Assembly: GCA_023974075.1 (NCBI GenBank)
Contig: CM043790.1
Span: forward strand, 17,685,883-17,749,882
Direction of reading: 5' to 3'
DNA length: 64,000 nt
From: Chaenocephalus aceratus
Taxonomy: Eukaryota; Chordata; Actinopteri; Perciformes; Channichthyidae
The notes under the pieces were generated by a model. That model worked only from the letters and a program-made list of their open reading frames with translations, was not told the origin of the DNA and searched no databases. The translations under genes and the position numbers were made by a program. Shown here piece by piece: positions 61,371 through 64,000 of the stretch (positions are counted from its first letter, which is position 1; every line of letters starts with the position of its first letter).

Positions 61371-61537
61371 CTTCTGCCCTCACCACGCGTGTAGATGCAT
61401 GGCTATGCAGCGAGCTAAACACCGCTCCTATTAAAATACCAAACGTCAGCTCCTGTCTCGGTCATTTTTGGGAGAGTGTTTAGCTCGCTGCATCTACATG
61501 CATCTACATGCATCTACATGCGTGGTGAGGGCAGAAG
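61371..61537. repeat. Inverted repeat with 10-bp tandem units
   Basis: Left arm 61371-61422 (CTTCTGCCCTCACCACGCGT...) and right arm 61476-61537 (...GCGTGGTGAGGGCAGAAG) are complementary, but the right arm holds three tandem CATCTACATG units (61491-61520). It forms the right end of the insertion in X. Confidence 0.9.
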
Positions 61538-61837
61538 AACGTTATTCTGAGTTATTTTCCTCAGCATTATGAACGCGCATCTAACCCACGAGACCGCGCT
61601 GCCCGGCACGTTCATGTTACGTGTTCAGTACTACATGCGTTTTATCTTTACCCATGGATGAACAATAAGAACGGACCATATCGCCTTACTGCCAGTGAGC
61701 CCACGGAGTTGTAATAATGGATATATTGCACATGTTTGCTGTAATTCAATTCAAAAAAGTTACACATTTTACAAAATACACATCCTGTAACAGTTTGGAG
61801 GATTTAGCAGCCTGGTATATTACACAGTTTTAGCGGC

Positions 61838-61870
<33 letters not shown>

Positions 61871-62632
61871 TAGGTATTTGGTTGGTATTTAACAAAAAGG
61901 GGTGTTATAGTCTGTGTTGTAGTGTGTGATATTGGTATTTATGGAAACATTTTACACCTTTCCTTCTAGTATTATACGTTTTAGTTACTTGTGGGGTAGG
62001 CTACTTAACATGAATAGTCACAGTTACTATCCTTTTACTCCATCAAATTTCAAAGAGAAATAGGCTATTGTTATTTTAACTCCATCACAGTAATCCATCA
62101 TCTGCTTTACTTTTTACATAAAGATTGAACTCACAATTGATCACAACAGGCTTCAGAATACATACATTGTTATATATTATCAAGTGGTTTCATGTACAAC
62201 CCACACAAGTATCATGCTAAATTAAGCTCTGTTGCTTGGATATCACTAGATCCTGTTATCACCGTAATATAAAAGTACATAACGATTGATGTGTAACTTA
62301 GCATAATTACTAGCTAGCCGCTAGCTGCTAACTGCCGCGGCCGCCTCGTTAATATGAAATCCATCATAACAAATCCAGTACCATGCTGTCATGAACGCGC
62401 GGTGCTGTTACGTGTACGCAAATTGACGTGCTTAATGTGAACGAGCCTTTTGGGGGGCGTGGTTAAAGTTGCGCATGCTCTATGAGCGCACATACGGTCA
62501 GGTACTTCTCAGGCATGACGGCATAAACTGTGACGTTTCGCTCTCTCAAAAGTTGGCCCATGTTATCTTCATGCGCCAATGAGCAGCTCTCATAGGAATG
62601 AATGAGGCCCCGCCTCCCACGCTGTATAGAGT
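61538..62632. mobile_element. Repeat X, copy 2, second part
   Basis: Reverse complement of 34006-36400 in copy 1, minus its hAT. Landmarks: GGTTTGGAGGATTTAGCAGC-like AACAGTTTGGAGGATTTAGC, (TA)n at 61839-61861, CAATTGACGTGC-type AAATTGACGTGCTTAATGTG and GGCCCCGCCTCCCACGC. It has two extra segments (about 61630-61790 and 62100-62200) absent from copy 1. Copy 2 lacks the final 20 bp at the end near 62632. Confidence 0.85.
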
Positions 62633-62961
62633 GGCGAAGTCACGCCCATCTACTTACTTCCGGTCCATGGGACCTTATTTCTGAATAATTATGTATTGAA
62701 GTCAATGGAGAGAGAAAACGTATCTTTCGATCCCGTTTGAATTGTGTCATGAATTACACATATGATGTTTGTCAATCTTAAAAAATCATTTCCATGTAAA
62801 AAAAGTCACTGTTTGTCGTGAAACTGTTGAAATATAAGACGCAAAAATACGCAACTAGAAAGACTACAAATCCCAGAGTAAGTGATGTCATAACTGATGT
62901 CACAATTGTTTTCCTCCGCTAAATATAAGAGATATAGCTAAGATAAGATAACTTTAACAAG

Positions 62962-63075
62962 ATGCCTGTGTGCTTAGTACCAGGTTGTTATCATACCAGC
63001 AATGGGTCTTGCTCGTTCTTTCGCTTCCCGTCTGATGAAAGGACCAGGAGTGGCTGGATCAAGTTAGCTACATAG
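62962..63075 (+). pseudogene. THAP zinc-finger fragment
   Basis: 37 residues: MPVCLVPGCYHTSNGSCSFF then RFPSDERTRSGWIKLA. The C-x4-C pair and the FFRFP box fix it as the first half of a THAP domain; the later C-x2-H and AVPTI box were not found downstream. It sits in a segment (62633-63559) that begins GAGTGGCGAAGTCACGCCC and looks like a THAP-type DNA transposon (P or Kolobok group). It is not related closely to the THAP exons at 40245. Confidence 0.7.
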
Positions 63076-63559
63076 CTAGTAGCAAGCACGTTAGTTAGCA
63101 TTACAGTCTTAGCCTTGTCATTTCCATTAGCCTTAACATGAAGTAACATCAAGTAAACCAAAATGTTAAACAGTAAGAGTAGTAGTCATATTTCGTGAAC
63201 CCTTTGAAGAGTACTGTCACACCGGTGTGATCATTCTATAATACACCATTTAAGCACGGGGGAGAAATGCTAACGCTACATTAGCACTGGCGATCTGTTC
63301 TACTTCATGCTATCTGCACAAATGGTTGACATTAAACATTAAAAAGATCAGGCAGTTCAGAGAGAATCAAAGGAAGGCAGGCAGGCAGCTTTGCATGATA
63401 TTCTTCTGGACGTGTTTCATTGTGTTGATAGTGAGGGTAGTCAATCATTTTTTTGACAAGACAGTAGTGACGGCCATCTTGGTGACGTGTGTTGTTGTGA
63501 GAGTCTGCGAGACCAGAGATAGTTCATTAAGCGTTTCACACAAAAAAATGTGTTAATTC

Positions 63560-64000
63560 TAGGGCTGTCAAGTTAACGCGTTAATAATGCGTTAACGCAA
63601 AAAAAAATTAATGGCACTAATTATTTTAACGCGATTAACGCATGTGTATTTTTTTTCCTCGGCCGCCCCGTAGTTTCAGAGCACATTGAGTTTAAAATAC
63701 CATCTACAAGCTGAAGCTGACAGCCCCGCTCCTGCCGCCCACTTGTGGCAGACCACACTTCCACGCTCACCGGCAGGCACCGACTGGCTATTGGGAGGAC
63801 CGGGAGGGTGTGTGTATGTGTGGCCCGAGCAAGCGAGAGAGAGACCTTACGTGCATTGTTGTTGTTAGCATCTGGTGCTAGCTAGCTGCGCTAACGGATA
63901 TAAGGAGCTGTTTAAATAAAAACAGAGGAGCGACATTTCGCCACAACTGCGCCGAGCACTTGACTTTATGCAGGAAGCCAGACAGTGGGACATTGTACGA
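63560..64000 (+). mobile_element. TAGGGCTGTCAA-type terminus running off the window
   Basis: TAGGGCTGTCAAGTTAACGCG then AATTATTTTAACGCGATTAA, the same terminus style as the elements at 23641 and 55659 but with different interior DNA (AGCATCTGGTGCTAGCTAGC near 63868, shared with the hAT at 34652). The other end lies outside the window. Confidence 0.65.

Larger units (their letters stand above)
57620..61537. mobile_element. Composite insertion carrying Bel/Pao, inside X copy 2
   Basis: X homology stops at GCTAATAA and resumes at AACGTTATTC, as in copy 1 (GCTAATAACGTTATTC when reversed). The insert holds a 32-bp direct repeat around Bel/Pao coding DNA, a LINE/SINE-like tail (AGCGCTATAGAAATAAAATG and (TAT)n, about 61200-61250) and a terminal inverted repeat (61371-61537). 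At most 2-3 bp are duplicated at the insertion site. Confidence 0.7.

Noticed and set aside
61491..61520. Short tandem units considered as a CRISPR-like array
   Set aside because: Ten-base units without spacers in a vertebrate transposon end; not a CRISPR.

Overview
The window is vertebrate nuclear DNA and looks like a teleost fish. The reasons are long (CA)n/(TG)n microsatellites, introns with GT-AG signals, a phlda2-type gene, and a repeat mix typical of fish: L2-like LINEs, a CsRn1-type Ty3/Gypsy element, a Bel/Pao element, a DIRS1-like tyrosine-recombinase element, and many hAT, Harbinger-like, THAP-type and foldback DNA transposons. Nothing in it looks bacterial or plasmid-borne.

Layout. 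Positions 1-23640 are mostly unique, AT-rich, gene-poor sequence. They hold a decayed L2-like LINE (about 625-2341), four microsatellites, a perfect 43-bp-arm hairpin (17186-17276), two MITE-like elements (17649-18658 and 20456-21046), and the only clear host gene: an intact minus-strand phlda2 (12933-13349). The gene has a TATA box, a probable 3'-UTR intron and a poly(A) signal.

From 23641 to the end the window is almost wall-to-wall nested transposons. 23641-26390 is a TAGGGCTGTCAA-type element split by a hAT with an exact 8-bp target duplication. 26448-31646 is a minus-strand Gypsy element with a 4-bp duplication, split by a 1.1-kb hAT-like MITE. 32268-36965 is a minus-strand LINE whose RT was deleted. 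Its 5' monomer region is split by a 1-kb repeat ('X', 33524-36634), which itself carries two hAT insertions. 37349-38346 is another MITE. 38434-54999 is a DIRS1-like element recognisable at both ends (inverted terminal repeats, internal complementary region, recombinase, gag start). Its middle is replaced by THAP-type debris, a TATA-rich inverted-repeat element, a hAT containing another hAT, a MITE and a 1.4-kb foldback element, and a complete hAT with a 678-codon three-exon transposase. 55522-57390 is a Harbinger-like foldback element split by a second, intact copy of the TAGGGCTGTCAA element. 57384-62632 is an inverted second copy of X, split by a rearranged Bel/Pao fragment in which protease-RT-RNase H and integrase lie on opposite strands. 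The window ends in a THAP-domain fragment and a third TAGGGCTGTCAA end.

The transposon genes do not form a host pathway. They give a datable stack of insertions, because many junctions still carry target-site duplications and some have an empty-site copy in the same window. The intact hAT at 50642-54376 is the only mobile element whose coding capacity looks complete.
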